Program-made: the position numbers and the translations under genes
Source: a virus
Direction: 5' to 3' (one strand)
Length of the DNA stretch: 20,320 bases
Virus record (IMG/VR): IMGVR_UViG_3300009428_000109
Location: 1-20,320 of that record
Part shown: in pieces, positions 1 to 5,343 of the stretch
How the letters are laid out: every line of letters begins with the position of its first letter
Position numbering within the stretch: the stretch's first letter is position 1
The notes under the pieces: model-generated
What the model saw: only the letters and a program-made list of their open reading frames with translations
The model's database searches: none
Told to the model about the DNA's origin: nothing

Positions 1-100
1 CTAATATATTATTAAAAAAACAATATGTAAGTATTTGAAACTTAATTGATTCATCAATTTCTACCTTTAATTTTAAATCTACTTTTTTTACTATTGCCAT
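1..100 (-). CDS. Partial small protein at left edge, unknown function
   Basis: A leftward reading frame opens with ATG at 100-98 and stays open for 33 codons to the window edge, so only the N-terminus is visible (begins MAIVKKVDLKLKVEID). It starts one base after the amidase stop (TAA, A, ATG), the same junction used elsewhere in this window, which supports the start and places it in the leftward operon. The visible part alternates Lys/Asp/Glu with hydrophobic residues, as in a beta strand, and then becomes aromatic-rich. I do not recognise a family and the true length is unknown. Confidence 0.5.
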   Translation of the reverse strand, partial: MAIVKKVDLKLKVEIDESIKFQILTYCFFNNIL

Positions 101-101
101 T

Positions 102-1025
102 TTATAAACTCATTATCATATCAACCATATCTGGATGTGGATAAATATCAGACTTACCTGTTCTCACATTACCATGTGTAAGTAAACCTTTTACTTTACC
201 AGCCCATGCATCCTCTTGAAAATCAAAACCTTTACTAGGACCATACTTCTTGATATATTGTTTTAAACCTAATCTAATATCTACTCCATCTCTCTCACCT
301 ACCCACTTAATCCACATTTCTGTAGCTTTAATTTGTTCTTCAGTGTAGTTATGCCAGTGTAATTTATTTTTGTAGTGTTCAGGAAGCTCACATATTTGTT
401 CTTTTTGACATACTGAACCTACATATGTTTTCATTGTTTTACTATCTAAGTATCCCATATTACATATTTCAATTCCAACTGAATGTCTATTCATATAACC
501 AGAACCAGTCTTACCTAAATGAAAACCTTGTGCACCAGTAGGAAATGCTTGAACCATAATACCATTATAATCATCATTACCATTTTTATGGTTAACTCCC
601 CCTAATACAAATTCTGTTGCAATACGCCCTCTACTATCTCTACCCCAATGATCAATGCATCTATAAGGATTTGCGTTACCAGCAGTATGATGTAAAAATA
701 TGTACTCATTTTTAATTGGTCCATCAACATATTCCCCTTTAGGTAAATAATGCCTATGTATAATTTGATCATAGTTTGTCTTAAACATTTGACCATGAAT
801 ATCAGTATCTTCATCTATTGCTACTGTTAATTTACTTGGTAATTGTAATAATAGTGCCCAAGTATCAGAACCAACTATTCCATCAGCTGCTAAATTATGC
901 ATAAGTTGAAATCTTATTACATGCTTTTCAGTTTGTTTACCAAATATTCCGTCTCTTGTAATTAAAAGATTTTGCTGTAGTGTGTTTACTTCTGATCCAC
1001 TGTCACCCCTTTTTAACATTCTCAT
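102..1025 (-). CDS. N-acetylmuramoyl-L-alanine amidase with peptidoglycan-binding domain (endolysin-like)
   Basis: The 307-aa product joins an N-terminal peptidoglycan-binding domain (residues about 4-60; repeat-type pattern with DGIFG and ADGIVG) to an Amidase_2-like zinc hydrolase (about 105-300). Expected zinc and catalytic positions are visible: FLHHT (H112/H113), SVGIEICN (E186), LLTHGNVR (H284) and DIYPHPD (H297/D299). By family knowledge it would cut the bond between N-acetylmuramic acid and L-alanine in host peptidoglycan, acting in lysis or as a virion-associated wall hydrolase. No signal peptide or membrane segment is seen, so export would need a holin or virion delivery; no holin is recognised nearby. 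The start lies one base after the stop of the upstream gene. The substrate bond is inferred from the family; confidence in the amidase call is high. Confidence 0.88.
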   Translation of the reverse strand: MRMLKRGDSGSEVNTLQQNLLITRDGIFGKQTEKHVIRFQLMHNLAADGIVGSDTWALLLQLPSKLTVAIDEDTDIHGQMFKTNYDQIIHRHYLPKGEYVDGPIKNEYIFLHHTAGNANPYRCIDHWGRDSRGRIATEFVLGGVNHKNGNDDYNGIMVQAFPTGAQGFHLGKTGSGYMNRHSVGIEICNMGYLDSKTMKTYVGSVCQKEQICELPEHYKNKLHWHNYTEEQIKATEMWIKWVGERDGVDIRLGLKQYIKKYGPSKGFDFQEDAWAGKVKGLLTHGNVRTGKSDIYPHPDMVDMIMSL

Positions 1026-1026
1026 A

Positions 1027-1332
1027 TTACTTTACCCCAGAGGCTGCTTTTTCCATAGCTTGTTTAAAAGCCTTTTCATCCTCACTTACCTCTCCTGCGT
1101 TTTCATTTTGTGTTGCAGCTGTTTGAGCAATAAACATTTGAGCTTGTAATCTTTCAGCTCTTGCCTTGTCAATAGTAGCTAATAAATCCTCATATTCTGC
1201 TTGAACAGTTAAATGGGGAATATTTTCTTTATAGAATTGTGTAATTTCTTCTCTACGTTGAGAGAGTTCCTCTTTACTTAGCTGAGGTTGCTTATCCTGT
1301 AAGTTAGGATCTAAGTTTTTGATGTCTGCCAT
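1027..1332 (-). CDS. Hypothetical 101-aa charged, helical protein
   Basis: I place the start at 1332 (MADIKNLDPNLQDKQ), because an A-rich leader (ACCAAAAAA) directly precedes this ATG as at many genes here; an in-frame ATG at 1371 would add 13 residues of unlikely sequence. The protein is rich in Glu, Lys, Gln and Ala, and residues about 18-75 should be mostly helical or coiled coil (ELSQRREEITQF, EDLLATIDKARAERLQ). The C-terminus is Ala/Glu/Lys-rich. No catalytic motif or membrane segment is seen. It lies directly upstream of the amidase with a one-base gap, so the two are probably co-translated; a small structural, scaffold or chaperone-like role is possible but is only inference. Confidence 0.62.
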   Translation of the reverse strand: MADIKNLDPNLQDKQPQLSKEELSQRREEITQFYKENIPHLTVQAEYEDLLATIDKARAERLQAQMFIAQTAATQNENAGEVSEDEKAFKQAMEKAASGVK

Positions 1333-1403
1333 TTTTTTGGTTTTATAAATTAAACATACGCAAACATACATAATTAGTTTAACTTATAAAAGTTTAAAGG
1401 CTT

Positions 1404-1661
1404 TTATTTTTTTCTTGACTTTGCCCCAGAACATTTCCAACGCTTACGAGATAAGTTGTTTGGAGTATTAGGATCATTGGCTTTCTTTTTAGATACTCTT
1501 TTTTTAATACCTAAACTTCTTGCACAATAGCTATCCCCCTTTGACGTACCAGGTTTAACACGTGGCCCCCCTCCTTTAGCTTTACCAGCCTGACCATAGC
1601 TTACTCTTTTACCACTTTTGGTAACCTTTACTTTTGCTTTTCCTTTTCTTGGTGTTGCCAT
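1404..1661 (-). CDS. Lysine-rich small protein with Cys/Trp motif (phage-type basic protein)
   Basis: The 85-aa protein is very basic (Lys/Arg/Gly/Ser). Its N-terminus (MATPRKGKAKVKVTKSGKRV) resembles a protamine or histone tail, while the C-terminal half is more specific: GTSKGDSYCARSLGIKK (about 38-54), then SRKRWKC (about 70-76). Small proteins with this GDSYCARS...SRKKWKC pattern occur in marine phages and large viruses, in families of unknown function; the two Cys could bind metal. Its start overlaps the stop of the upstream basic gene as TAATG. A nucleic-acid binding or DNA-condensing virion role is inferred from composition only. Nothing in the sequence shows enzymatic activity. Confidence 0.7.
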   Translation of the reverse strand: MATPRKGKAKVKVTKSGKRVSYGQAGKAKGGGPRVKPGTSKGDSYCARSLGIKKRVSKKKANDPNTPNNLSRKRWKCSGAKSRKK

Positions 1662-1903
1662 TATCTTTTTTTGCCTTTATGCAAACCGTGGCTTGCGTGT
1701 TGTTTGCCTTTTTTAGTTGCAGCACGTTTCTTTTTATTTGCAGCTGCTAGTTTAGCTTTGCCCTTTTTAGTGCTCTTTAACTTAGCAATAGTTTTTTTAG
1801 GTGCATAGACTTCACCTGTCTCAGAACTCTTCTTACCTGATGCGGTTGTCCATTTCTGCTTAGTCCACCTTGATAGACTTTTTTGCTGCTTAGTCTTGGC
1901 CAT
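1661..1903 (-). CDS. Lysine-rich small protein, protamine/histone-tail-like
   Basis: The 80-aa product is dominated by Lys, Ala, Ser, Thr and Gly. It begins MAKTKQQKSLSRWTKQKW, has a short TASGKKSSETGEVYAPKKTI segment at about 20-39 and ends in a Lys/Ala/His tail (KKGKQHASHGLHKGKKR). The middle SGKKSSETGEVYAPKK(T) stretch looks like a conserved core flanked by disordered basic arms. It shares one base with both neighbours (TAATG at each end), so the cluster should be translated as a coupled unit. Binding to phage DNA or RNA is a reasonable inference from charge; no known domain is recognised with certainty. Confidence 0.68.
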   Translation of the reverse strand: MAKTKQQKSLSRWTKQKWTTASGKKSSETGEVYAPKKTIAKLKSTKKGKAKLAAANKKKRAATKKGKQHASHGLHKGKKR

Positions 1904-2070
1904 TATTTCTTAGCTTTAGCTTTAGCTGTTTTAGATAAGTCTTTCATGTGAACTAAAGGCTTACTGGTTTTAGTATGTGTCTTACCGGTATGTAATTTAC
2001 CATTAGACATTTTGTGACTAGCACCTTTCCATTCAGTTCCGTTTTTTAAATAGTGTTTTACTCCTTTCAT
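1903..2070 (-). CDS. Lysine-rich 55-aa protein
   Basis: This frame is 55 codons long and fits exactly between two basic genes: its ATG (2070-2068) overlaps the upstream stop as TAATG and its stop (1905-1903) overlaps the downstream start in the same way. The product begins MKGVKHYLKNGTEWKG, includes a His/Lys/Thr-rich middle (GKLHTGKTHTKTSK, about 24-37) and ends KTAKAKAKK. The NGTEWKGASHKMSNGKLHTG segment (10-29) has the look of a small conserved fold, with Trp14 and several His. Composition matches its neighbours. Function unknown; the gene is credible because of its position and the two exact overlaps. Confidence 0.62.
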   Translation of the reverse strand: MKGVKHYLKNGTEWKGASHKMSNGKLHTGKTHTKTSKPLVHMKDLSKTAKAKAKK

Positions 2071-2264
2071 TATTTCTTTGTTTTATATCCGCCTCCGTTG
2101 GCTTTGTATCTTTTAGCAAGCATTTGGGCTTTACGTGCTGACCATTGTCCAGCTCCCCCACCTTTACTACCTGCTTTGATTGAATTAAATAATCTTTTAC
2201 GCATAGTAGGTTTAGTATAGTTCCCTGAACTATTTACTGTGCTCTTCTTTTTTTTTGCTGCCAT
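2070..2264 (-). CDS. Small basic protein with WSARKAQ motif
   Basis: The 64-aa product starts MAAKKKKSTVNSSGNYTKPT and has a Gly-rich then helical C-terminal half: SKGGGAGQWSARKAQMLAKRYK followed by NGGGYKTKK (the two parts lie at about 33-54 and 56-64). The WSARKAQ...YK..GGGY signature recalls a small domain of unknown function found in phages and large eukaryotic viruses, often next to other Lys-rich micro-proteins. It is separated from the 102-aa gene by two bases and overlaps the next gene as TAATG. A nucleic-acid or virion packaging role is inference; the gene call is supported by operon position and the motif. Confidence 0.7.
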   Translation of the reverse strand: MAAKKKKSTVNSSGNYTKPTMRKRLFNSIKAGSKGGGAGQWSARKAQMLAKRYKANGGGYKTKK

Positions 2265-2266
2265 CT

Positions 2267-2575
2267 TTAGTTATTAATGTTATTAGGGTATGTTGATTCC
2301 ATGAGATCTCTTATTTTTGCACACCTTTCATATTCTTCTTCTTCTACATAGTACGCAATCATATTTTCAAATTCATCTAATTCAGGACCATTGTCAGGAT
2401 CAAATGCTAATACAGCTTCATGTCCATGCTTAAACTTTTTTACTAGTAAGTCTTCAAAAGTAATTTGATTAGTTAAAACTAAAAAAGAGTTTTCGTAAGC
2501 TGTCTCTAGTAGTATTGCATCTAGTTGCATTTGCTCTATCTCAGTAAGACCACTATCTTCCATATGATTGTCCAT
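2267..2575 (-). CDS. Acidic 102-aa protein with UVR-like C-terminus
   Basis: This is the first gene of the leftward operon. The product is acidic (many Asp/Glu), in sharp contrast to the four basic proteins encoded just after it. Residues 1-40 look helical (EIEQMQLDAILLETAYENS), and the C-terminal part EEEYERCAKIRDLMES (about 79-94) resembles the UVR helical-hairpin motif of UvrB/UvrC and ClpC-type proteins, which mediates protein contacts. The ATG at 2575 is chosen as the first in frame; MEDSGL at codon 5 is an alternative. An adaptor, or a partner that neutralises the basic proteins, would be inference. No enzyme motif is seen. Confidence 0.62.
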   Translation of the reverse strand: MDNHMEDSGLTEIEQMQLDAILLETAYENSFLVLTNQITFEDLLVKKFKHGHEAVLAFDPDNGPELDEFENMIAYYVEEEEYERCAKIRDLMESTYPNNINN

Positions 2576-2825
2576 GTTATTTTATTTAAGTTATACTGCG
2601 TCTATAAGAACAATATACTAAATTTCTAAATTCTATAAAAATTTTTGAGTAATAACATGCCCCCCACCTGATTAAAAAAAACTTATGTCCCCCATCCCGG
2701 TCCTGGTAAAATTATGTATATGGCATAGGTGAGAGGTTATATAAAACTTCTCCCCACCTGTCTCTTGTGGTTGGGCTACCCCCCGTAATTATCCACACTA
2801 TATTTTTAATTTAATACTTTTACAA
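2576..2825. promoter_or_regulatory. Divergent intergenic control region with imperfect hairpin
   Basis: These 250 bases separate the leftward operon from the first rightward gene and should hold promoters for both. A hairpin can form on the + strand: AGGTGAGAGGTT (2727-2738) pairs with AACTTCT (2745-2751) and CACCT (2755-2759) around a CCC bulge, with a six-base loop. C-rich patches at 2660-2667, 2693-2700, 2752-2755 and 2779-2784 stand out from the AT-rich background. A TATATTTT box (2799-2806) precedes the rightward gene but has no well-spaced TTG partner. I see no confident -7 box for the leftward operon. Confidence 0.4.
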
Positions 2826-3155
2826 ATGGTTTACTTCAGAAAATTGAACATCAATGAGTCTACTGGCTCAGCAACAATCATTGTGAGCTCTGCTCCAATG
2901 TCACAGAAACAAACTACTCTTGCTGGTTTGTCTGTGGGAACAAGAACTCAAGGGAATCTATCCTTTGGTGTTCTGTCACTAATAGACCCTGAAACTAATC
3001 AGGTAATGCGTAGTGACCACCCTACAATCAAAGCGTTGGCTAGTAAGCTGAACGTTGGTGATGAACTTAAGAACTTTAAACTCTCTGAGTCTAAGGTTGT
3101 GAACTTACAAACCGGTGAAGAGAATGAGAATCTTTTCTGGGTTGAACAGGTCTAA
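2826..3155 (+). CDS. Hypothetical 109-aa protein, paralogue of the gene at 3414
   Basis: The product (MVYFRKLNINESTGSATIIV...) is about two-thirds identical to the 112-aa protein encoded at 3414-3752, with two identical 11-residue blocks (FGVLSLIDPET and QVMRSDHPTIK). The pattern of short hydrophobic strands with Gly/Asn turns suggests a compact beta-rich fold; there are no Cys residues, membrane segments or catalytic motifs. It is a single-gene unit: a divergent promoter region lies upstream and hairpins follow. Base composition is unusual: 2881-2940 has 27 G/C of 60, clearly higher than most genes here, so this copy may be recently acquired or under different codon selection. A single-strand-binding, anti-host or other abundant early protein is possible, but function is unknown. 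Confidence 0.75.
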   Translation: MVYFRKLNINESTGSATIIVSSAPMSQKQTTLAGLSVGTRTQGNLSFGVLSLIDPETNQVMRSDHPTIKALASKLNVGDELKNFKLSESKVVNLQTGEENENLFWVEQV

Positions 3156-3160
3156 CCTGT

Positions 3161-3201
3161 AAGGAGGAGGGAAGCTTAACTGCTCCCTTCCTTTTCTTTG
3201 T
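3161..3201 (+). terminator. Purine/pyrimidine hairpin after the 109-aa gene, containing motif copy 1
   Basis: AAGGA (3161-3165) and AGGGA (3168-3172) plus GC (3174-3175) pair with GC (3182-3183), TCCCT (3184-3188) and TCCTT (3189-3193), with a GG and an A bulge and a six-base loop; TTCTTTG follows. The right arm contains AACTGCTCCCTTCCT (3178-3192), the motif repeated elsewhere in this window. It may be a terminator or processing site for the 109-aa gene. Confidence 0.45.
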
Positions 3202-3310
3202 CTACCGCTCATGTGTAGCTCTCTACTTGGTCAGGAATGAATCAGGTACATCTACCGTGCAGACACACACAACACCACAGGGCTAACGCTTTGTGTGTGT
3301 TGTTTTTTTT
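3183..3310 (+). ncRNA. Possible small RNA or long 3' UTR ending in an intrinsic terminator
   Basis: This non-coding stretch starts at motif copy 1 and ends in a hairpin plus T8. It is richer in G/C (28 of 60 in 3181-3240) than the surrounding DNA. It can form small stems, for example TACTTG (3224-3229) with CAGGTA (3243-3248), and carries TCTACCG twice (3201-3207 and 3251-3257). A 34-codon frame from 3237 is not convincing. No clear TAnnTTTG box precedes it, so it may instead be the 3' UTR of the upstream gene. Confidence 0.25.
3263..3310 (+). terminator. Hairpin with T8 tail
   Basis: ACACACACAA (3263-3272) pairs perfectly with TTGTGTGTGT (3291-3300) around an 18-base loop, followed by TG and eight T (3303-3310). 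The stem is not GC-rich, but the perfect pairing and T tract fit an intrinsic terminator for rightward transcription from 2826 or from motif copy 1. Confidence 0.55.
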
Positions 3311-3323
3311 CCCTATGGACTGG

Positions 3324-3343
3324 TCATAGCTTCTCATAGCTTC
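3324..3343 (+). repeat. Perfect tandem 10-bp repeat upstream of a promoter candidate
   Basis: TCATAGCTTC occurs twice back to back, ending six bases before the TAACTTTG box at 3350. A 10-bp period is about one helical turn, so a regulator could contact both units from one face of the DNA. This makes it an operator candidate for the 112-aa gene. Confidence 0.5.
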
Positions 3344-3349
3344 ATAATA

Positions 3350-3371
3350 TAACTTTGACTGCTCCCTTCCT
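3350..3371 (+). promoter_or_regulatory. Promoter candidate: TAACTTTG box plus conserved leader motif (copy 2)
   Basis: TAACTTTG (3350-3357) matches the Bacteroidetes -7 consensus TAnnTTTG and is directly followed by ACTGCTCCCTTCCT, where transcription would begin. The next start codon (3414) is 42 bases after the motif. The same arrangement occurs at 5282 and 7363. No obvious -33 TTTG is seen; the tandem repeat at 3324-3343 lies in that place. Confidence 0.6.
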
Positions 3372-3413
3372 TTCTTATGCAAATATTTATTAATCATTAA
3401 TTATAATTAAATT

Positions 3414-3752
3414 ATGGAAACAAATTCAGTTTATTTTAGAAAGCTTAACATCAATGACAACACAGGTAGTGCAACAATAATTGCATCTGATGTACCATTG
3501 ATACAGAAAGCAACTACATTAGCAGGTGTTAATGTAGCAACAAGAACACAGAACAACATTACATTTGGCGTATTAAGCCTTATAGATCCAGAGACTGGAC
3601 AAGTAATGCGTTCTGATCATCCAACAATCAAGCAATTAGGTGCTAAACTTAATAGAGGTGATGAGATGAAAGGATTTAAACTATCTGCTAACCCTGTGTT
3701 AAACTTAACATCAGGTGAAGAAACAGGTATGTTTTGGATAGAAGCTGTGTAA
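3414..3752 (+). CDS. Hypothetical 112-aa protein, paralogue of the gene at 2826
   Basis: The product (METNSVYFRKLNINDNTGSA...) matches the 109-aa protein along its whole length, with a three-residue N-terminal extension and the same blocks FGVLSLIDPET and QVMRSDHPTIK. Substitutions are spread evenly and mostly conservative, so both copies seem under selection. Base composition is closer to the rest of the window (22 G/C of 60 in 3481-3540) than that of its paralogue. It has its own promoter candidate (3350-3371), a 10-bp tandem repeat upstream and a strong terminator downstream, making it a one-gene transcription unit and probably well expressed. No domain is recognised and the function is unknown. 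Confidence 0.78.
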   Translation: METNSVYFRKLNINDNTGSATIIASDVPLIQKATTLAGVNVATRTQNNITFGVLSLIDPETGQVMRSDHPTIKQLGAKLNRGDEMKGFKLSANPVLNLTSGEETGMFWIEAV

Positions 3753-3775
3753 ACCAGCTTGTAAGAGGAAAACTT

Positions 3776-3816
3776 TGCAGATCTAGTGTGATAACTAGGT
3801 TTGCATTGTTTTTTTT
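3776..3816 (+). terminator. Strong intrinsic terminator after the 112-aa gene
   Basis: TGCAGATCTAGT (3776-3787) pairs with ACTAGGTTTGCA (3794-3805) over 12 positions, including two G-U pairs, with a six-base loop GTGATA. TTG and a run of eight T (3809-3816) follow. This should end transcription from 3350. Confidence 0.7.
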
Positions 3817-4037
3817 ATTTAAATGTGTGTATCATTATATAAACTAGGTCTCATACCCACATTATACCACCTTTTACCACTATCATAACTCTTATAGCAC
3901 ATTAATATATTAATATAGCTAACACAAGGGATAGGTGTGATACTATAACTGCTCCCTACCTCTCCTATGTAGTATGTCTCTCTATCTATAGGATAATAGA
4001 CATAGTACCCGGAATATCATTAATCACTAATAGTAGA
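3817..4037. other. Non-coding stretch with promoter-like motif, no gene seen
   Basis: No convincing reading frame occurs here. It holds an AT-rich self-complementary patch (ATTAATATATTAATAT, about 3901-3916), a loose inverted pair TTATAG/CTATAA (about 3892-3897 and 3943-3948), and motif copy 3 at 3947-3961. The last probably drives the RNA element at 4038 and the lipoprotein genes. Confidence 0.45.
3947..3961 (+). promoter_or_regulatory. Conserved leader motif, copy 3
   Basis: AACTGCTCCCTACCT differs by one base from the commonest form. It is preceded by TACTATA rather than a good TAnnTTTG box and lies 218 bases before the first lipoprotein start, leaving room for a structured leader at 4038-4139. 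Confidence 0.4.
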
Positions 4038-4139
4038 ATTAAGTGTAACAAGACAAATTAAAGGCTAAGACGTTAGTCATCCTACTGTCACTAGATGACA
4101 GCTTGTAGATGCTCTGTCAGCAGGGATGTTGCACTTAAT
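4038..4139 (+). ncRNA. Candidate structured RNA or 5' leader element (multi-branch fold)
   Basis: ATTAAGTGTAAC (4038-4049) pairs with GTTGCACTTAAT (4128-4139) over 12 positions with one G-U pair, closing a 78-base domain. Inside are GGCTAA/TTAGTC with a GACG loop (4063-4078), CTGTCA/TGACAG with a five-base loop (4085-4101) and TGCT/AGCA with loop CTGTC (4110-4122). A second CTGTCA at 4114-4119 could compete for TGACAG (4096-4101), so two exclusive folds are possible. The element lies between motif copy 3 and the lipoprotein genes. It is not a tRNA: no T-loop or anticodon arm is seen. It could be a regulatory leader or a separate small RNA. Confidence 0.45.
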
Positions 4140-4179
4140 AACTATATCACCAATTACTAACCAATAATAATAAATCGTT

Positions 4180-4344
4180 ATGAAAAAGAAATTACTTTAC
4201 CTTATGGTATTCCTCTTCGTTGGAGGACCAATACTTCAATCTTGTGGATCCTCTAAACGTGGATGTAAGAAGATGAGAAAGTACAGAACTTATGCTTCTT
4301 GTGAACCAACAAAGAAGTTAACTTATCCTAGAACTAAATATTAG
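4180..4344 (+). CDS. Small lipoprotein (54 aa)
   Basis: The protein begins MKKKLLYLMVFLFVGGPILQ and continues SCGSSK: a basic start, a hydrophobic core and a lipobox L-Q-S-C with Cys22 as the predicted lipidated residue. The mature part is only about 33 residues, basic (KRG, KKMRKYR, TKK) with two more Cys (29 and 41) that could form a disulphide. By family knowledge signal peptidase II would process it. Residues after Cys22 (GSSK) lack the acidic surface-export signal known in Bacteroidetes, so it may stay on the periplasmic side. The leader AATAATAATAAATCGTT before the ATG is typical of genes here. A role in superinfection exclusion or lysis control (spanin-like) is inference. Confidence 0.65.
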   Translation: MKKKLLYLMVFLFVGGPILQSCGSSKRGCKKMRKYRTYASCEPTKKLTYPRTKY

Positions 4345-4348
4345 TTTT

Positions 4349-4762
4349 ATGATTAGATATATAACAATATTCTTTCTTGCAATATCATTAATGAGTTGTG
4401 AGAAGGAGCCTTTATCAGAATGTATAATAGAGGTACAAGAATCTAACCTAGTAACTATATTCACACAAGAGTATAGTACTACGTATAGCACATCAGGTAA
4501 TATATACTATGAGTATTACTCATGGGGTAGTGACCTTATGGCATTTTATAATGATCAGTGGTTAGCAACCAACCCATCAGACTATAGTAGTCAAGCATGG
4601 TATGATTGGGCTATCCAAAATACTCAACCAACTTATTTAATAATATCTTCTGATGATTATAGTCTATCAGCAGATTGGAATGGGTATAATCAAGACTATT
4701 ACTACTTAAATACTAATATCTCAGATCTTATCACTAATGGTGATACGGTCATAATACTTTAA
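4349..4762 (+). CDS. Lipoprotein rich in Tyr, Trp, Ser and Asp (137 aa)
   Basis: The N-terminus MIRYITIFFLAISLMSC is a lipoprotein signal with lipobox L-M-S-C (Cys17). The following residues EKEP are acidic/charged and resemble the surface-export signal of Bacteroidetes lipoproteins, so the mature protein may face outward. The mature domain is acidic and unusually rich in Tyr, Trp, Ser and Asn (for example YYEYYSWGS and NGYNQDYYYLN), as in many small extracellular beta-rich domains; no known family is recognised. It starts four bases after the small lipoprotein stop, so the pair is likely co-translated. Surface display fits a phage protein that blocks a receptor against superinfection, but that is inference. 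Confidence 0.72.
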   Translation: MIRYITIFFLAISLMSCEKEPLSECIIEVQESNLVTIFTQEYSTTYSTSGNIYYEYYSWGSDLMAFYNDQWLATNPSDYSSQAWYDWAIQNTQPTYLIISSDDYSLSADWNGYNQDYYYLNTNISDLITNGDTVIIL

Positions 4763-4768
4763 TAAATC

Positions 4769-5122
4769 ATGAAAAACTTATTCAAATCATTAATCAAAAT
4801 TATATATGTAATCGTTCTACCTGTGCTATTTGTCATAGGAACATATCATTTCGTAACTAACTATACAGTTAATACAACTCTATTGTTACTTATAACTTTA
4901 CTTGGCGTAGCTGTTGTAGCTAACTCAGTAATGTACTTAGTCTTTATGTCTAGAGTAAATATGCTTCCTACCTGCAAAGTAGAGTTTATACCTATATTTG
5001 GATTTGCATTTGGTGTAGATCCGGATCAGCATAGGAAAGTTAGTTGGCTATTGCTACTACCTTTTGTATCATTTGAATTTAGTGTGAAAAAGCAGATAAA
5101 CTTAAAGAAAAGTAAATTTTAG
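4769..5122 (+). CDS. Small multi-pass membrane protein (117 aa)
   Basis: Two clear membrane segments are seen, at about residues 8-27 (KIIYVIVLPVLFVIG...) and 36-60 (TTLLLLITLLGVAVV...), and a hydrophobic stretch at 74-103 may re-enter or cross the membrane. The tail is basic (KKQINLKKSKF). There is no enzymatic motif. It starts six bases after the lipoprotein gene and completes a three-gene envelope unit (two lipoproteins plus a membrane protein) followed by a hairpin region. Such a trio would suit host-envelope modification, superinfection exclusion or lysis; holin function is possible from size and topology but not shown. Confidence 0.65.
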   Translation: MKNLFKSLIKIIYVIVLPVLFVIGTYHFVTNYTVNTTLLLLITLLGVAVVANSVMYLVFMSRVNMLPTCKVEFIPIFGFAFGVDPDQHRKVSWLLLLPFVSFEFSVKKQINLKKSKF

Positions 5123-5216
5123 TGAACAGTGGTTCATACAAACAGTACCAGTATATATTTATATAATATATATAGTACTATAGTTAGTACAATTTAATGA
5201 GTGGTGGTGGCTAAAT

Positions 5217-5272
5217 GGATAGTAACAATACCTTTTTAATATAGCATATTGTTTAAGGTTGCGTTACTATCC
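5217..5272 (+). repeat. Long inverted repeat just before a promoter candidate
   Basis: GGATAGTAAC (5217-5226) and GTTACTATCC (5263-5272) are perfect complements; ACCTT (5230-5234) pairs with AAGGT (5255-5259), and AATATAGCATATT lies inside. There is no T tract after the stem. It may terminate or process the envelope operon RNA, or act as an operator for the promoter candidate ten bases downstream. Confidence 0.5.
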
Positions 5273-5281
5273 TTATTTAGG

Positions 5282-5303
5282 TAACCTAAACTGCTCCCTT
5301 CCT
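5282..5303 (+). promoter_or_regulatory. Promoter candidate: TAACCTAA box plus conserved leader motif (copy 4)
   Basis: TAACCTAA (5282-5289) runs directly into ACTGCTCCCTTCCT, aligned as in copies 2 and 5. A TTG at 5259-5261 lies 20 bases upstream, a spacing close to the usual -33/-7 distance in Bacteroidetes. The start codon at 5344 is 40 bases after the motif. Confidence 0.55.
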
Positions 5304-5343
5304 AACCTATACAGTTATCAATTTAATAATCAATAAAGAAAAA

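Noticed and set aside
602-814. Leftward 70-codon frame inside the amidase gene
   Set aside because: Out of frame with the clear amidase domain and of skewed hydrophobic composition; a shadow.
3237-3341. 34-codon frame starting MNQVHL
   Set aside because: Runs through the terminator stem and T8 tract; translation is low-complexity and unsupported.
4038-4139. tRNA or tmRNA-like gene
   Set aside because: The cloverleaf-like layout lacks T-loop, anticodon arm and normal acceptor length.
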